Below, piece by piece: positions 1 through 9,102 of a DNA stretch of 64,000 nt. The DNA comes from Prevotella sp. (GTDB taxonomy: Bacteria; Bacteroidota; Bacteroidia; Bacteroidales; Bacteroidaceae). A program made the position numbers and the translations under genes. The notes below the pieces were generated by a model. It searched no databases, had not been told where the DNA came from, and worked only from the letters and a program-made list of their open reading frames with translations. The stretch's first letter is position 1, and the number at the start of each line of letters is the position of its first letter. The stretch lies in the NCBI GenBank assembly GCA_017619755.1, contig JAFZRU010000036.1, positions 1 through 64,000 of the forward strand. Direction: 5' to 3'.

Positions 1-3000
1 AACCTACGAAGTTCCAGAGGTGAGACCTACCTGCTTCCTCAAAACGGCGGAAAACTCAACATTCCAAATTCAGTGTCGTATGTCGCAATCTTTTTCAATA
101 ATAGTTTTGCCGACTATCGCCCCACCAACACATCATATTGGTTTTCGGAAATAAATGCCGAAACGTGTGTTAATTTCTATGGGGAAAACCTCAACACCTC
201 TGCGGTGACAAATATGAGCCACATGTTTTATAGACTATGTGGAGATGATGGTATAATAGGAAGCTTTGACCTCTCCCATTTCGACCTTTCCAATGTTACC
301 GACATGAGTTATATGTTCGCTGAATTGGGAAATATGGAAAACGGTCTCGACATTTCCACACTCGACTTCAAAACATCCATCAACACCACGAAACTGTTGG
401 AGGATGCTCAGATAGAAAAACTAACTGTATCCGCCACCGCCAACAACTTGGCATCGGATGCGTTCACGGGAATGGGCGAAGCTGATTTCCCACGCACCCT
501 TGAGTGCACTACCAACTTCACGCTTGAAGGAGCCACGCAAAACAACGGATATGTCGAATGGAAGGGCGGATACTTCAATGTAAATGGATTAGAGCCATAC
601 GCCGAACTCTCCTCGGACAACACCACGCTGACGTTCTACTACGACACGGAAAGGTCCTCGCGCACCGGCACGACCTACGACATAAACATGGAGAACAGCA
701 ATCCGGGATGGTATAAATATGACTCCCCTGTTACGAGTGTCGTTTTCGCCCCCTCTTTCGCCGATGTCCGGCCTACCACATGCTATAAATGGTTCGCAGA
801 AATGCGCCATCTCCAGTCCGTTACAGGCCTCAGCTATCTCAAAACGGACGAGGTGACCAACATGAATAACATGTTTTATAAATGTTCCAGCCTGACGAGT
901 CTCAACCTGAGCGGACTCAACACAGCGAAGGTGACCAACATGGACGGAATGTTCGAAGATTGCTCCAACCTCCAGAGCCTCGACTTGAGCGGATTCAACA
1001 CGGCAAAGGTGACCACCATGCAAGGAATGTTCCATAATTGCTCCAACCTCCAGAGCCTCGACCTGAGCGGGTTCAACACGGCGAACGTCACCGAAATGCA
1101 TTATATGTTCTATAAATGTTCCAGCCTCCAGAGCCTCAACCTGAGCGGATTCAACACGGCGAACGTCACCAATATGAATTATATGTTCCACATGTGTTCC
1201 AGCCTGACGGGCCTCGACCTGAGCGGATTCAATACGGCGAACGTCACCGAAATGAAATATATGCTCTATCAATGCTCCAGCCTGACGAGCCTCGACTTGA
1301 GCAGTTTCACCATACCGTCAAGCTCCAGTTCAATGATGGAAAACTGCTCCTCCTTGCAGACCCTCACCATTCCCGCCAGCGCAACAGCATTGAATGCCAA
1401 CGCCTGCAACGGCGTGGGAACGCAGGCAACTCCCTGCACCCTCATCTATCCTGATGGCTTCACATTCACCCCAACCTCCACCGGCGACGGCTGGTACAAG
1501 TGGAAGAGCGGCTATTTCAAGGATGGGCCAAAGCCTTACGCCGTGCTATCCTGGGACAAGACCACGCTGACGTTCTACTGCGACACGGAAAGAACCTCGC
1601 GCATCGGCTCGACCTACGACTTGAACACGGGGAACAACAATCCGAGATGGTACAACTCTCGCACCAATGTTACAACAGTGGTGTTCGACCCCTCCTTCGC
1701 CAACGCCCGCCCCTCCAGCTGCTTTAACTGGTTCTCTATGACCCATCTCAACAGTATCACGGGTTTGGAATATCTCAACACCTCTGCGGTGACCGACATG
1801 GAACAGATGTTCACGGGATGCCCCTTGGAGAGCATCGACGTGAGCCATTTCAACACGGCAAACGTGACAACCATGGATGGAATGTTCTATGGGTGCGCCA
1901 ATCTCAAGAGCATCGACGTGAGTGGGTTCAACACCAACAAGATGAATGACCCAGATACAGGCTTCATTTCCATGTTCACCTCTTGCACAAGTCTCACCAG
2001 TCTCGACCTGAGCAGTTTTACCTTCTACACTGTTGCCAACACGGCATCCATGCTCTCTAACTGCACCAGTCTGCAAAATCTCACCATCCCCGCCACGGCA
2101 AAAGAACTGAATGCCAACGCCTGCTCCGGCGTAGGCACGCAGGATGCACCCTGCACCCTCGTCTATCCCGAGGGCTTCACACCCGAGAAGACAGCCACCG
2201 GCGACGGCTGGTATCAGTGGAAGAGGGGCTTCTTCAAGGATGCCGTGGACGAGCCATACGCCGTGCTCTCCCCGAGTGACACCACGCTGACGTTCTACTA
2301 CGACAAGCAGAAAGGCTTGCGCCCAGGCACCTCCTATGACTTGAATAAGGGGGATGTCGAACCCGGATGGAACAGGCACTGTTATAATGTCACGACCGTG
2401 GTGTTCGATGCCAGCTTCTGCGATGCCAGACCCACCACGTGCTATATGTGGTTTGATTTTTTACCGAACTTGACCACCTTCGAGCACCTGGATTATCTCA
2501 ATACTTCCGAGGTTACCGATATGAGTTATATGTTCCAAAACTGCCAGAGTTTGAAGAGCATCGACGTGAGCACCTTCAACACGGAGAAGGTCACCCGTAT
2601 GCAATACATGTTCAACGGTTGCACAAGCCTCGAAACCTTGCAGGGCCTTTCCTCGTTCAACACGGCCAACGTGATGTATATGATAGCCATGTTCCAGAAT
2701 TGCAGCAGTCTCACCGAATTGAAAGGGGTGAACAGCTTCAATATGGACAAAGTACTCAGTAACGACTACATGTTCAAGAACTGCAGCAGCCTCAAACGCT
2801 TGCTTCTCGGTCATTTCCGCATCCCCAACAGAAACGACGAAATGATGGCAGGCTGCACGTCGCTGCAAACCCTCTTCATCATCCCGTCGGGAGATGAGTT
2901 GGATTCCGGAGCCTGCACTGGCGTGGGAACCAAAAAAGCCCCCTGCACCCTGGTTACTGAAGACCCCAGCACCATCACGCATGACGAGTCGTATGACGGC

Positions 3001-4182
3001 TACTTCAAATGGAAGGGCGGCTACTTCAAGGATGCCGTGGATGAGCCTTACGCCGCATTCGCCGGCTCCACGTTGACGTTCCTCTATGACAAATGGAGGA
3101 CCATAGCCGAAAATGAGGACGAGACATTCGATTTGGAACCACGGTTAGGCATACCGAAATGGCTCGCCAAGGCTAATGACATCAAATACGTGGTGTTCAC
3201 ACCCTCTTTCGCAGAGGCCCGGCCCACGTCTTGCGCTTCGTGGTTCTACAATATGACCCAGCTCGTTGGCATCATCAATTTGTCTTACCTCAATACAAGT
3301 GAGGTGACCAATATGTTTTATATGTTCGGCAACTGTAAGATGTTGAAGAGCCTTAACGTGAGCAGTTTCAACACCGCCAACGTGACCAACATGGAGGGCA
3401 TGTTCAATGGTTGCTCCGGCTTGACGAGCATCAACGTAAGCGGACTCAACACGGCCAATGTGACCACGATGGAGACTATGTTCTATGGTTGCTCCAGCTT
3501 GACCAGCCTCGACGTGAGTGGACTCAACACCGCCAATGTGAAAAGGATGCAGAATATGTTCTATAAATGCTCCAGCCTGACAAGCCTTGACGTGAGCGGA
3601 TTCAACACGGAGAAAGTCATAAACATGAGTGGAATGTTCTCTTATTGCTCCAACCTGACGAGCGTCAACGTGAGTGGTTTCAACACACAAAATACCACGT
3701 ACATGAGTGGCATGTTCAACAACTGCACCAGCCTGACGAGCCTCGACTTGAGCAGCTTCACCATACCATTGAACGGCTATTGGTCAACGATGATGAAGAA
3801 CTGCACCTCCCTGCAGACACTCACCGTCCCTGCCACGGCAGGAAACATGCCCGCCAGTGCCTGCACCAACGTGGGCACGCAGTCCGCACCCTGCACGCTC
3901 ATCTATCCCTACGGCTTCACACCCGAGAAGGAAGAGGAGGGCGACGGCTGGTACAAGTGGAAGGACGGCTATTTCAAGGATGGCACGCAGTACTCGCCGT
4001 ACCTGATGGGCGACGTCAACCACGACGGTTTTTTGTCCATTGTCGATGTGACGCTGCTTGTGGACCACGTGTTGGGCAACAATCCCCCCAACTTCTTCAT
4101 CGAGAACGCCGACGTGACGGGTGATGGCATCATCAGCATCAGCGATATCACACGCCTCGTGGACATCTTGCTGAATCAATAA
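1..4182 (+). CDS. BspA-family (DUF285) leucine-rich repeat surface protein with C-terminal dockerin-like domain, 5' partial
   Basis: The reading frame is open from base 1, and the residues before the first possible start (GTG at 73) already match the internal repeats, so the 5' end lies outside the window. The visible protein is about five copies of one large block. Each block has a TLTFYYD-type strand, a VVFDPSFADARPT-type segment, then 3-8 DUF285 repeats of about 23 residues (NTANVTNMxxMFxxCSSLTSLDLSGF). It closes with a cysteine-containing NACxGVGTQxAPCTL segment and a GDGWYKWKxGYFKD segment. The last 60 residues hold two calcium-loop-like motifs (GDVNHDGF and ADVTGDGI), a type I dockerin-like fold. 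Family knowledge suggests a cell-surface or secreted adhesin-like role; no ligand can be read. The same block recurs in the GH30 protein at 43275-45524. Confidence 0.9.
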   Translation, partial: NLRSSRGETYLLPQNGGKLNIPNSVSYVAIFFNNSFADYRPTNTSYWFSEINAETCVNFYGENLNTSAVTNMSHMFYRLCGDDGIIGSFDLSHFDLSNVTDMSYMFAELGNMENGLDISTLDFKTSINTTKLLEDAQIEKLTVSATANNLASDAFTGMGEADFPRTLECTTNFTLEGATQNNGYVEWKGGYFNVNGLEPYAELSSDNTTLTFYYDTERSSRTGTTYDINMENSNPGWYKYDSPVTSVVFAPSFADVRPTTCYKWFAEMRHLQSVTGLSYLKTDEVTNMNNMFYKCSSLTSLNLSGLNTAKVTNMDGMFEDCSNLQSLDLSGFNTAKVTTMQGMFHNCSNLQSLDLSGFNTANVTEMHYMFYKCSSLQSLNLSGFNTANVTNMNYMFHMCSSLTGLDLSGFNTANVTEMKYMLYQCSSLTSLDLSSFTIPSSSSSMMENCSSLQTLTIPASATALNANACNGVGTQATPCTLIYPDGFTFTPTSTGDGWYKWKSGYFKDGPKPYAVLSWDKTTLTFYCDTERTSRIGSTYDLNTGNNNPRWYNSRTNVTTVVFDPSFANARPSSCFNWFSMTHLNSITGLEYLNTSAVTDMEQMFTGCPLESIDVSHFNTANVTTMDGMFYGCANLKSIDVSGFNTNKMNDPDTGFISMFTSCTSLTSLDLSSFTFYTVANTASMLSNCTSLQNLTIPATAKELNANACSGVGTQDAPCTLVYPEGFTPEKTATGDGWYQWKRGFFKDAVDEPYAVLSPSDTTLTFYYDKQKGLRPGTSYDLNKGDVEPGWNRHCYNVTTVVFDASFCDARPTTCYMWFDFLPNLTTFEHLDYLNTSEVTDMSYMFQNCQSLKSIDVSTFNTEKVTRMQYMFNGCTSLETLQGLSSFNTANVMYMIAMFQNCSSLTELKGVNSFNMDKVLSNDYMFKNCSSLKRLLLGHFRIPNRNDEMMAGCTSLQTLFIIPSGDELDSGACTGVGTKKAPCTLVTEDPSTITHDESYDGYFKWKGGYFKDAVDEPYAAFAGSTLTFLYDKWRTIAENEDETFDLEPRLGIPKWLAKANDIKYVVFTPSFAEARPTSCASWFYNMTQLVGIINLSYLNTSEVTNMFYMFGNCKMLKSLNVSSFNTANVTNMEGMFNGCSGLTSINVSGLNTANVTTMETMFYGCSSLTSLDVSGLNTANVKRMQNMFYKCSSLTSLDVSGFNTEKVINMSGMFSYCSNLTSVNVSGFNTQNTTYMSGMFNNCTSLTSLDLSSFTIPLNGYWSTMMKNCTSLQTLTVPATAGNMPASACTNVGTQSAPCTLIYPYGFTPEKEEEGDGWYKWKDGYFKDGTQYSPYLMGDVNHDGFLSIVDVTLLVDHVLGNNPPNFFIENADVTGDGIISISDITRLVDILLNQ

Positions 4183-4240
4183 TAGTTGAAGGGTGAGGGT
4201 TTTGCTCCCGAAGCGAACTCTCCATCAAGCAATACCGAGA

Positions 4241-4275
4241 ATGGCCCCGCCGATTGTTCCCATCGGTGGGGCCAT
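4241..4275. terminator. Hairpin between convergent genes
   Basis: Fourteen-base arms at 4241-4254 and 4262-4275, with one G-U-type mismatch, enclose a 7-base loop in the 192-bp gap between the BspA-like gene and the convergent ccsA. There is no clear U-run on either side, so a role as a bidirectional terminator is inferred from position. Confidence 0.45.
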
Positions 4276-4374
4276 CAAGCGCATCCTGCGCGACAAGGCC
4301 AAATTCGAGGTGCTTGAAGGTCTGATGACCTTACTTATCGGTGAAAAAATGAAAATCCCGGCTATCGTTGATTT

Positions 4375-5160
4375 TCACGCCCCGTAGGTATGTATGGAAG
4401 TCCCTTGTGCCGACGGGAGGTAGTTAATGCCCCACCAACAGACTTGGAGGAGGATGAAGGCGAAGACAAGCCATGCAAGCGCCCATCTTTTGCGATGAGA
4501 GGGCAGCAGCCGATAGTGGATGTAGCAGAGATATGCGAACCATGTGATGGCCGCCCACGTTTCCTTCGGGTCCCACGACCAGTAATGCCCCCACGCCTCC
4601 TTGGCCCACAAGGCTCCAAAGAGCATGCCCACCGTCATGAAAGCCAGTCCCACGTTGACGAGGTTGTCGGTGATGTCCTCCTCGTCGCGTGACGGCTCCC
4701 CTTTTTTGAAGAAGAGCAGATAGACGGCCATGACGGTGGCCGCCCCGAGCAGTGCATAGGCGAACATGTAAACAATGACGTGGGGCGCGAACCACGGACT
4801 CTGCAAGGCGGGCATGAGCGTCTTGGAATGTATTTCGGGCTTGAAGATGTTGACACATACGAAGACGGTGGCAAGGAGCGTGGAAAAGGAAAGAATCCAC
4901 TTGTATCGCCACCTTCGATAGACGAGTAACCCCGCCAAAGGCAGAAAGAGCGAGTACCACAGCCTCGTCTCGCCCATGGTCCTCAATGGCGGCCTCTCAA
5001 GGGTCGCCCACAGTCCGATGATGAAAGCGAAGAACACGAGCACGCCGGCGGACGTGGAGATGGTGGCAGCGGTGGTCCGACCCTTCCATGCCGCCCAGGC
5101 GCCGCCCCCCCACAACACCACCGCAGCGAGAGCGAAGAAAAGAAATGCCGTCCAACTCAT
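4375..5160 (-). CDS. ccsA: Cytochrome c biogenesis protein CcsA (ResC-like)
   Basis: Integral membrane protein of 261 residues for system II cytochrome c maturation, in which the ResB/CcsA complex delivers and ligates haem to apocytochromes on the periplasmic face. The tryptophan-rich haem-handling motif WGHYWSWDPKETW is present, a histidine sits in the helix starting HVIVYMFAYALLG, and there are about seven hydrophobic segments. The start at 5160 (MSWTAFLFF) is chosen because a purine-rich GGAGG-type stretch lies just upstream and it overlaps the ResB stop by 4 bases, which implies translational coupling. An upstream in-frame start at 5247 would add a non-hydrophobic tail inside ResB. No cytochrome gene such as nrfA adjoins the pair here, so its client is unknown. 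Confidence 0.92.
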   Translation of the reverse strand: MSWTAFLFFALAAVVLWGGGAWAAWKGRTTAATISTSAGVLVFFAFIIGLWATLERPPLRTMGETRLWYSLFLPLAGLLVYRRWRYKWILSFSTLLATVFVCVNIFKPEIHSKTLMPALQSPWFAPHVIVYMFAYALLGAATVMAVYLLFFKKGEPSRDEEDITDNLVNVGLAFMTVGMLFGALWAKEAWGHYWSWDPKETWAAITWFAYLCYIHYRLLPSHRKRWALAWLVFAFILLQVCWWGINYLPSAQGTSIHTYGA

Positions 5161-6041
5161 CTCCCTGCCCTCCTTCCTCCTGTGACAAACATGCACACCG
5201 CCCCGGCGAGCATCATCCCAATGCCGGCATACACCACCGGCAGCCACGGGTCGCTCACCAGTTCGAAGATGCTGATTTCACTGTCCTTGCCAGCCGCCGT
5301 ATCGTAGCCATACTGATAAATCTTCCATCCCTCCACCTCCAAGGGCTTGTTCACGTCGATGGTGGCGGAGATGTTCTTTCCCGACTTGGTAAGCACCTGC
5401 ACGTCGGACGCGAAACGCTTGGGCGAACCATCGTCGTAGGTCTCCATGACAAAGCGCTTCAGTTCGATGGCCAACGGCAATTCACACAATTTCTGGTTTT
5501 GGTCGATGGCCCGCCACTCCGGCTCTCCCAAAGCCGTCACCATCCTCATGCGCTGCATGTCGGCATTGCCCAACGTTGCCGTGACGAGTGCGACGAACAG
5601 CCCTAGGTGGTTGAGCAGGAAAGGCAGGTCCCTTCTCCAATTTCCCAGGTGTGCGAGCCTTCTCAGGACGACCACGCCGAGGATGAGTGCCATGTAGGCA
5701 TAAACGAGGACGAAGGGCCAGAAGGACAGCATGCCTTCCAACCAACTGCCGTTCACCTTCTGTCTCACCAGTCCCATCACCATGGTGAAGGCCACGGCAA
5801 ACACCATGGCCGGGATGGCGGCATGGACCGATGCGATGAAGCGGCAGACCCTCATCTTCTTTCCCGCCAAGAAGACGGCGAGGACGAGGGCGCAGAAAAC
5901 GGCAAGGACGACGACGTTGGCAGGCCATCTGAAAGCCTCCCACACGACAGGGCCGACGCTCAGTTCGAGCATCAGTCCCGCCGCAACGAGGCCACCTCCC
6001 ATGAGGAAGCCCTCCCGCATGGTCCATTTGTCGGATGTCAT
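5157..6041 (-). CDS. resB: ResB-like cytochrome c biogenesis protein
   Basis: Partner of CcsA in system II cytochrome c maturation. The 294 residues contain five hydrophobic segments in the first 185 residues. A periplasmic-type beta-rich region follows with the ResB signature (ADVQ-like VQVLTKSGKN, then LEVEGWKIYQYGYDTAAG), and the last transmembrane helix is near residues 262-284. It is shorter than firmicute ResB, as is usual for the Bacteroidetes form. The stop overlaps the ccsA start in an ATGA arrangement. It lies 35 bp downstream of the DUF4923 lipoprotein gene and is probably on the same transcript. Confidence 0.88.
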   Translation of the reverse strand: MTSDKWTMREGFLMGGGLVAAGLMLELSVGPVVWEAFRWPANVVVLAVFCALVLAVFLAGKKMRVCRFIASVHAAIPAMVFAVAFTMVMGLVRQKVNGSWLEGMLSFWPFVLVYAYMALILGVVVLRRLAHLGNWRRDLPFLLNHLGLFVALVTATLGNADMQRMRMVTALGEPEWRAIDQNQKLCELPLAIELKRFVMETYDDGSPKRFASDVQVLTKSGKNISATIDVNKPLEVEGWKIYQYGYDTAAGKDSEISIFELVSDPWLPVVYAGIGMMLAGAVCMFVTGGRRAGR

Positions 6042-6076
6042 CAGTTGTTCATTTATTGACCGTTACTCTTCCATTG

Positions 6077-6700
6077 TCACCGTGCCATGTCGAAGCCGAT
6101 GCGCACGCCGCTGTAATTCTTGGACAGCTCGCCGATGGCAGCGATGGAGGAGTTGCCGCTGACCGCTCCGAGCGTCTGTAGCACCGTGAGGAGCTTTTGC
6201 GATTCGAAGAGGAGGCTCATTCCCGTAGTGTTGAGGTTGACAAAGCCGTTCATGCTCAACAACAAGGTCTTGAGCGTGATCTGGCCGCTGTTGACATCGA
6301 GCGTGTATGTCCCACTGAGCGACTTGCCATCCACTTTTCCGGAAAATGTTTTGTCCTCCTTGAAGGTGATATAGGTGTTGGAGCTGCTGATGCCAACAGA
6401 GGAGTAATAGCTCTGCAACTGTGTCTTGACTTTCTGAGCCGCCACCTCTCCTCCTGCCTTTGCCAAGAGGTTGTCGCTGGTGAACGCGCACCCCGGTCCG
6501 GCATATTTCCATGTCCCGATGATGCTTGTCTCCGACACCTTGTTGATACCCAGCACGCTGCCTAAGATGTTTCCTAATGCGCTGCCAGCGTCAATACCGT
6601 CGAGGATACCTCCGTTGGTGCCATTGCCTGTGCCAAGTCCGGCGCATCCTGTCATCATGATGGCGGCCACTGCCATGGCCATCCAGTTTCTTTTTTTCAT
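6077..6700 (-). CDS. DUF4923-family lipoprotein
   Basis: Predicted outer-membrane or periplasmic lipoprotein of 207 residues. The start at 6700 (MKKRNWMAMAVAAIMMTGC) gives a standard type II signal peptide with lipobox MTGC; a longer start at 6751 would put about 17 extra residues in front of it. After a glycine-rich linker (about residues 20-45) comes a lipocalin-like beta domain with the motifs IIGTWKYAGPGCAF, ITFKEDKTFSG and LSGTYTLD, typical of DUF4923. Its function is not known. It sits between the helicase gene and resB, all on the minus strand with short gaps. Confidence 0.82.
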   Translation of the reverse strand: MKKRNWMAMAVAAIMMTGCAGLGTGNGTNGGILDGIDAGSALGNILGSVLGINKVSETSIIGTWKYAGPGCAFTSDNLLAKAGGEVAAQKVKTQLQSYYSSVGISSSNTYITFKEDKTFSGKVDGKSLSGTYTLDVNSGQITLKTLLLSMNGFVNLNTTGMSLLFESQKLLTVLQTLGAVSGNSSIAAIGELSKNYSGVRIGFDMAR

Positions 6701-6751
6701 AATCGTATCGTTTTTATGGTTGTAGTAAAATTTCATTATCGGGACAAACAT

Positions 6752-8188
6752 TCACTCTTCGGGCTGCTCTGTCTGCGTGCGTGGCCAGTTGACAAGGAAG
6801 AGTTTCTCCGTTGCCCTGGTGAATGCCGTATAGAGCCAATGGATGTAGGATGGGGTGAGCATCTCGTCGGTCATGTACCCCTGGTCCACATAGACGTGCT
6901 CCCACTGCCCGCCCTGTGCCTTGTGGCAAGTGACGGCGTATGCGTATTTCACTTGCAGTGCGTTGTAGTACCTGTCATCCCTCACCTTGAGCATGCGGTC
7001 ATGCTTGAGCGGGAGGTCGGCATAGTCGGCAAGGACGCCTTGGAAGAGCGTGTCGGATTGCTCTTTGGTGAGGGCGGGTGCCTCGGAGGCGAGGGAGTCG
7101 AGCATGAGTGTCGCCTGAAGTTCGAAGTTGTCGTAGTCGGGGAACTCAAGCCACACGTCAGCGAAGCGGAAGCCGTAGAGCGACTGGTGGTTGCGCACCC
7201 GCCTCACCCTTGCCCTGTCGCCGTTGGCGATGAACTCCAAGGGGCATTTCTCTTCCCGGGCGCTCCAGAAATAGTTGTTGCGCACGACGATGAGCATGTC
7301 GCCGGAGCAGAGTTCCTCCTCCCGCCCCAAGACGGAGGCCCTGATGCCCTTGTTGTAGATGTTGGCCCGCTTGTTGGAGCGTGTGATGACGATGGTCTCG
7401 TCCAGCCCCACCTCCCCGTAACTGCCATGGAGGCTCTCGATGAGTTCGTCGCCCGGCACCATGCGGATGTCGGCGAAGCCCCGGAAGCGTATGGTGGGCA
7501 ATGCGGTGGCGTTGTCGCGGGTCACCATGTTGCGCACGACGGTGGCGTTGTAGAGTATTCCCGACTGCCGGCTCTGCCTCATCACCTCGTTGAGGTCGCA
7601 GCAGTAGGCTTTCAGCCCATATCCTTCGAGGAACTGCGCCATGAGTGCCGGCGACTGCGCCTCTCCCACCGGTGGCAGCTGTGCCTTGTCGCCAATAAGC
7701 ATCAACCGGCAGTTGGCTCCCCCATAGACGAAAGACACAAGGTCGTCGAGGAGCCTCCCACTACCGAAAGCCGCCTCTCCCCCACCCTGGTTGGACACCA
7801 TGGAGGCCTCGTCGATGATGAAGAGTGTGTCACGGTGGAGGTTGTCGTTGAGGAGGAAGCCTGTCATGTCTCCAGTGAAGGCCTTCTGCCTGTAAATCTT
7901 GCGGTGAATGGTGAATGCGGCGTGACCGCTGTTGAGAGCGAAGACCTTGGCGGCACGTCCGGTGGGTGCGAGCAGCATCACCTTCTGCCCCATGGCGGCC
8001 CATGCCCTGACAATGGCGGCGGCAAGTGTGGTCTTTCCCGTTCCCGCCGACCCTCTCATGAGCATCACGGCCCGCACATCAGGGTCTGTCGCAAACTGGC
8101 AGAACACCATCATGGCTTGTTGTTGCTCTTCAGTAGGCTCCAACCCCATGGCGGTGCGAATGTGGAAAGCCAATTCGTCGGCTATCAT
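6752..8188 (-). CDS. RecD-like AAA superfamily 1 DNA helicase
   Basis: ATP-dependent DNA helicase of 478 residues. Walker A is GSAGTGKTT (near residue 47), Walker B is LFIIDEASMV, a sensor-like segment LIGDKAQLPPVG follows, and the C-terminal UvrD-type motif is YAVTCHKAQGGQW followed by YTAFTRATEKLFLV. It lacks the long N-terminal region of RecD2 and no RecB or RecC gene is nearby, so it belongs to the free-standing RecD-like helicases common in Bacteroidetes. The ATG overlaps the DUF805 gene by 4 bases, which indicates co-translation. The substrate in the cell cannot be read from sequence. Confidence 0.9.
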   Translation of the reverse strand: MIADELAFHIRTAMGLEPTEEQQQAMMVFCQFATDPDVRAVMLMRGSAGTGKTTLAAAIVRAWAAMGQKVMLLAPTGRAAKVFALNSGHAAFTIHRKIYRQKAFTGDMTGFLLNDNLHRDTLFIIDEASMVSNQGGGEAAFGSGRLLDDLVSFVYGGANCRLMLIGDKAQLPPVGEAQSPALMAQFLEGYGLKAYCCDLNEVMRQSRQSGILYNATVVRNMVTRDNATALPTIRFRGFADIRMVPGDELIESLHGSYGEVGLDETIVITRSNKRANIYNKGIRASVLGREEELCSGDMLIVVRNNYFWSAREEKCPLEFIANGDRARVRRVRNHQSLYGFRFADVWLEFPDYDNFELQATLMLDSLASEAPALTKEQSDTLFQGVLADYADLPLKHDRMLKVRDDRYYNALQVKYAYAVTCHKAQGGQWEHVYVDQGYMTDEMLTPSYIHWLYTAFTRATEKLFLVNWPRTQTEQPEE

Positions 8189-8871
8189 TTCTTCAGTTTT
8201 TTCAGATCGCTCCTTTTCGGTGCACGTGGCGGCGGCGGCAACTTCTCATAAATCTTGCGCCTGTACTTGGGCGACTTCCCATATCTGTTGGTGTTTTTCT
8301 CGCTGTCCTGGCATGCCACGACAGCTATGGCGATGGCCAAGGCGATGTATGCTATGAGAAGGACCCACCCTAAGAACCCCAAGTTCACGTTGAAAGAGCC
8401 GACAACGTGGGTGATGCTATAAAGATATGCAGCAAGCACGGCGAAAACCGCCGTCTTGGCGTAGGGCAGCCACGCCCTCTTCCCCACGTCGTGGAAACGT
8501 TTCACCTGAGCGGAGAAGACGAAGGCAATGAAGATGTAGCACGGCAGCGAATAGGTAAGATACAACTTGGGGAACATCTTCTCGGGGGGGGCATACCCGT
8601 AGCGTTCAATCATCACCTGCTCCATATAGTCCTCCCACACGAGGAAGCCAAAATATGTAACGATGGTGAACAGGACGGAGAAGAGGAAGAACCACCAGTA
8701 CTCCGACCTTCGCATGCGCTCCTTGAAATTGAACATATAGGCAAAGCCCGTCCACACGCCGTCGAAGAAATTCGCCCTGCGAGTGGTGGATTTGCGGCGT
8801 GCCTCCCTCTCCTTGTAGCTTGAATGATGCCTACTGGAGTGGGAACTGTTCTGGGAATCGTTTACATCCAT
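8185..8871 (-). CDS. DUF805-family inner-membrane protein
   Basis: Membrane protein of 228 residues. A polar, basic N-terminus (about 40 residues, rich in Ser, Arg and His) precedes the DUF805 core. The core begins with GFAYMFNFKERMRRSEYWWF, continues with four hydrophobic segments and carries the family motif KRFHDVGKRAW. The tail is lysine- and proline-rich (PPPPRAPKRSDLKKLKK). The family function is unknown. It is the first gene of the operon running through the helicase to ccsA, and a good promoter lies just upstream at 8895-8925. Confidence 0.88.
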   Translation of the reverse strand: MDVNDSQNSSHSSRHHSSYKEREARRKSTTRRANFFDGVWTGFAYMFNFKERMRRSEYWWFFLFSVLFTIVTYFGFLVWEDYMEQVMIERYGYAPPEKMFPKLYLTYSLPCYIFIAFVFSAQVKRFHDVGKRAWLPYAKTAVFAVLAAYLYSITHVVGSFNVNLGFLGWVLLIAYIALAIAIAVVACQDSEKNTNRYGKSPKYRRKIYEKLPPPPRAPKRSDLKKLKK

Positions 8872-8894
8872 TCTCTTTCCTAATTCTCAATGTG

Positions 8895-8925
8895 CAAAAT
8901 TAGGCATTTTCATTCATTCCCACAA
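8895..8925 (-). promoter_or_regulatory. Bacteroidetes-type promoter for the DUF805-helicase operon
   Basis: On the minus strand, TAATTTTG (8895-8902) fits the -7 consensus TAnnTTTG, and TTG at 8923-8925 lies 20 bases upstream, the expected -33 spacing. The first ATG (8871) is about 24 bases downstream. Confidence 0.6.
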
Positions 8926-8997
8926 CATTTTGACATTTTTTATCATAAGATGTGAGGGGATGCTTATCCTTAAATAATGTTAAACGAATGAAAATTT

Positions 8998-9041
8998 ATA
9001 GTACTATGTATTGCAAGGTACTATAAAAATACTTATCTTTG
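8998..9041 (+). promoter_or_regulatory. Promoter with candidate PadR operator
   Basis: TTG at 9011-9013 and TATCTTTG at 9034-9041, 20 bases apart, match the Bacteroidetes -33/-7 promoter. The perfect palindrome ATAGTACTAT (8998-9007) and a second GTACTAT (9018-9024) flank and overlap the -33 box. That is the right place for an autorepressor site for the PadR gene that starts at 9103. The operator role is inference. Confidence 0.55.
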
Positions 9042-9102
9042 CATCGTCATCCAGCGACTGGCCATCGCCATGACACTTTACCTTTATTAAAAAAGAAGAG
9101 AA

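Noticed and set aside
589-1272. Long antisense reading frames opposite the BspA-like gene (also 1546-2379, 2461-2982, 3145-3690)
   Set aside because: They mirror the tandem repeats of the true gene, have low-complexity composition and no start context; they are shadows of repetitive codons.
3995-4182. Cellulosome component, based on the dockerin-like domain
   Set aside because: No cohesin or scaffoldin is seen, and dockerin-like tails are widespread in Prevotellaceae without cellulosomes.
4193-4387. Small plus-strand frame between the BspA-like gene and ccsA
   Set aside because: Overlaps the hairpin and the end of ccsA, shows no protein features and has no promoter.
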